Shown: piece after piece, positions 33,969-35,741 of the stretch | How the letters are laid out: each line of letters opens with the position of its first letter | Position numbering within the stretch: the first letter of the stretch is position 1 | Source of the DNA: Leptolyngbyaceae cyanobacterium | GTDB lineage: Bacteria > Cyanobacteriota > Cyanobacteriia > Cyanobacteriales > Aerosakkonemataceae | Direction: 5' to 3' | DNA length: 35,741 bases | NCBI GenBank assembly: GCA_036703985.1 | Contig: DATNQN010000082.1 | Span: forward strand, 1 to 35,741 | Notes under the pieces: model-generated | What the model was told of the DNA's origin: nothing | What the model saw: only the letters and a program-made list of their open reading frames with translations | Databases searched by the model: none | Translations under genes and position numbers: made by a program

Positions 33969-34190
33969 AATGAGGAGGGTCTTTTTAAATCCTTCGACGA
34001 ATTGAAAGCTTCTTACAGTAGCAAAAGTATTACACCTGAGAAGGAAGTGTTTCTTTATTGCGCGATTGGTGGTCGTTCTGGATATACCTGGTTTGTTTTA
34101 AAGTATTTGTTGGGTTATTCAAAGGTTTGGAATTATGATGGATCTTGGAATGAGTGGAGTCGCCTTCCTGATGTGGCAATTGCAAAATAA
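33969..34190 (+). pseudogene. C-terminal fragment of a thiosulfate sulfurtransferase (rhodanese)
   Basis: About 73 residues match the end of a two-domain rhodanese: NEEGLFKSFDELKASYSSK, then the active-site loop YCAIGGRSGYTWFVLKYLLG with the catalytic Cys, and YDGSWNEWSRLPDVAI at the C-terminus. The whole first domain and the start of the second are missing. The open frame runs back to a TTG at 33810, but that part is not rhodanese. The fragment probably is a relic of a deletion, though a short chimeric protein cannot be ruled out. Confidence 0.8.
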
Positions 34191-34416
34191 AAAATAGCTT
34201 GAAGAATTCGGAAGTCAGCATTCTCCAAGTTAGAATGCAATTATTTGTCTGAGTCGGCCTACAATAGCCAGAAAAAGAAGTTTTCCGAGCCTGGCATCCG
34301 CCTCTTTACTTTCACCGGCTTTTCCAAAGCCACCTACTCTCCAATATCCGCCTGTCCCACCCCCTTCGACAATAGTGTCGATACAATAAAACTCCACTCA
34401 CGCTTATTAAGCACGA

Positions 34417-35136
34417 ATGTCTATTTCATCTCAATTTTCTAAGACTGCTGGCCGCTTCATAATCCTTGGAACCCTAGCAGCGCTTTTCGTGCAAAGTCCA
34501 GTTCAAGCGAAAACTACTTTTCCCGATGTACGACCGGACGATTGGGCATCCGTTTATATTCAAGCCCTTGCAGAACAGGGAGTCATTCATGGCTTTCAAG
34601 ATGGCAACTTTCGCCCGAATGATCCCGTTACTCGTGCTCAATTTGCAGTCATGGTCGGAAAAGCATTTAATCGACGCCCTGTGCGGAGTGCAATTCGCTT
34701 TACAGATGTTCCCAATAATTATTGGGCAGCAAGCGCAATTCAAGAAGCTTACACAGAAGGTTTTGTGAGCGGCTATCCGGAGAATGTCTTCAGGCCAGAT
34801 CAACCGATGCCCCGCGTTCAAGTTTTTGTAGCACTGGCAAGCGGACTACAACTGGGCGACAAAATAGTAGGAAGCTATGGGGCATACGTTGCTACTTTAA
34901 AAGATGTCCACTTGATTCCAAAGTATGCGGAAGTCGGTTTGTGGAAGGCTCTTTCAGATCGACTTTGTATAAACTATCCTGATGTTCACGTTTTGAACCC
35001 CAATCGAGCAGCCACTCGCTCTGAGGTTGCCGCTTCAATTTATCAAGCGCTGGTTGCCGCTGGCCAGGCTCCCGCGATCCCGTCTCCCTACATTTTTGAA
35101 GACTTCCTGTATGCGCCAGGAATGCCAAAGCCTTGA
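34417..35136 (+). CDS. Exported SLH-domain protein
   Basis: 239 residues. A signal peptide (positively charged start, then IILGTLAALF, ending in VQA-K at about 31) is followed by three S-layer homology units: FPDVRPDDWASVYIQALAEQ (33-84), FTDVPNNYWAASAIQEAYTE (95-145) and a third (about 157-212) with NPNRAATRSEVAASIYQAL. In cyanobacteria such proteins bind the peptidoglycan-linked polysaccharide and lie at the cell surface or outer membrane. The protein ends soon after the SLH triplet, in a Pro-rich tail, so it has no separate effector domain. The neighbours are relics, and no operon is evident. Confidence 0.93.
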   Translation: MSISSQFSKTAGRFIILGTLAALFVQSPVQAKTTFPDVRPDDWASVYIQALAEQGVIHGFQDGNFRPNDPVTRAQFAVMVGKAFNRRPVRSAIRFTDVPNNYWAASAIQEAYTEGFVSGYPENVFRPDQPMPRVQVFVALASGLQLGDKIVGSYGAYVATLKDVHLIPKYAEVGLWKALSDRLCINYPDVHVLNPNRAATRSEVAASIYQALVAAGQAPAIPSPYIFEDFLYAPGMPKP

Positions 35137-35531
35137 CCAACTTGCCCAAGCTGGCAATCCTGCTGAAGCAGATGCGGGTAAAGGCTGGAAGCTTATGTTA
35201 CTTGCTGAGGAAGAACCTGCCGTTCAGGACCAGTGGGATCCGATATCTGGCCGGTGTCCGCCAGGGGTGTCGCTGCGGTCATTTGCCCATCTTTTAGTTC
35301 GTGCTGGTGGGATATGATATTTGACCCGTGCCCGCCTAGGATTGATGTAACGAATATTTTGTTTATGCCGACCTAAAGTAGACATACATGAAATTTACCA
35401 TTTTCGGGCGTGACACCGGCCTCTAATGGTTCACCAGTTCTTCCGCAGAACCGGCTTATCAATATGCTCTGGCCCTCTAACACACCCTGGATCTTGCACA
35501 GAAACCGGCCCTCCACTGGGCTAATTGTACT
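35137..35531. other. Intergenic DNA without a supported gene
   Basis: The open frames here overlap the SLH gene or lack family likeness. Several CCGG-containing words (ACCGGC, GCCGGT) are clustered. No RNA gene or terminator was recognised. Confidence 0.3.
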
Positions 35532-35717
35532 TCAACTATTATCGGACTGCTGCTCGCAGCGCTCCCAATAAATTTTCGCCACACCATCATTCTTTGACAA
35601 GCGCAAACACTCTGCGAACAGCCGCCCTGCTTTAATAAACTTACCTGAAGAATAAAGGGCCAAAGCTTCTACAAACAATTCCAACGTAGCTAACTTGCCC
35701 TCTTTAATACCATTTCT
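35532..35717 (-). pseudogene. C-terminal fragment resembling the TPR-like tail of adenylate/guanylate cyclases
   Basis: The minus-strand frame reads RNGIKEGKLATLELFVEALALY, then GKFIKAGRLFAECLRL, KNDGVAKIYWERCEQQ and TGA at 35534-35532 (given in part). The pattern T-x3-F-x2-A-L-x-LY-x5-F-x2-A-x2-LF-x-ECL-x5-ND-x-A-x2-Y-x2-RC is what follows the catalytic domain in many cyanobacterial class III cyclases. An in-frame TAG at 35720-35718 separates it from anything upstream, so it is either a relic or the end of a gene frameshifted at the window edge. Confidence 0.45.
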
Positions 35718-35741
35718 CTAAAGATATGCTACAATAGAAAA

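Noticed and set aside
34245-34442. Open frame of 65 codons before the SLH gene
   Set aside because: It overlaps the SLH start, has no recognisable domain and resembles random AT-rich coding.
35027-35317. Open frame overlapping the end of the SLH gene
   Set aside because: The first third is a frame shadow of the SLH gene, and the rest has no family likeness.
1-35741. CRISPR arrays, rRNA or tRNA genes
   Set aside because: No regularly spaced direct repeats of CRISPR size and no rRNA or complete tRNA sequences were seen on either strand.

Overview
The window looks like the chromosome of a filamentous cyanobacterium. The evidence is KaiB and KaiC homologues, a cytochrome P450 very close to the Synechocystis CYP120 type, an SLH-domain surface protein with the usual cyanobacterial layout, and many multi-domain PAS/GAF/REC kinases. 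The genus cannot be fixed from sequence alone. No rRNA, tRNA or CRISPR array was seen.

Region 1 (1-9104, plus strand) is a chemosensory cluster: the C-terminal part of CheA, CheW, a soluble receptor made almost entirely of coiled coil, a long HEAT-repeat protein, CheR and CheB. Region 2 (9699-22162, all minus strand) is a signalling island around a non-canonical clock module. In transcription order it holds a REC-wHTH-Hpt-REC-REC-GGDEF protein, a KaiC homologue with a coiled-coil tail instead of the KaiA-binding tail, two tandem KaiB genes, a decayed third KaiB tail, an eight-PAS histidine kinase, a CheY-like regulator, a receiver without acidic pocket or phospho-Asp, a small unknown protein, and a REC-GAF-histidine kinase. 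There is no kaiA in the window.

Region 3 (22308-24938, minus) is one exported right-handed beta-helix protein. Region 4 (about 24939-27612) is a repeat and insertion-sequence zone: a MITE-like element, a broken IS5-superfamily element, a truncated IS4-type transposase, and a gene remnant.

Region 5 (27875-33143) is the most unusual part. A 628-residue protein fuses an aromatic prenyltransferase of the DMATS type to a haem-oxygenase-like diiron oxidase (HDO) domain. It lies 7 bases downstream of a Tat-exported flavoprotein of the cytokinin-dehydrogenase type that seems to lack the catalytic Asp. A CYP120-type P450 diverges from this pair. Prenyltransferase plus BBE-fold flavoprotein recalls fungal ergot-type indole alkaloid pathways, but the HDO fusion and the altered flavoenzyme suggest a different, possibly undescribed, small-molecule pathway.

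Region 6 (33144-35741) is a graveyard of fragments (unknown decayed gene, rhodanese C-terminus, cyclase-like C-terminus) around one intact SLH protein.
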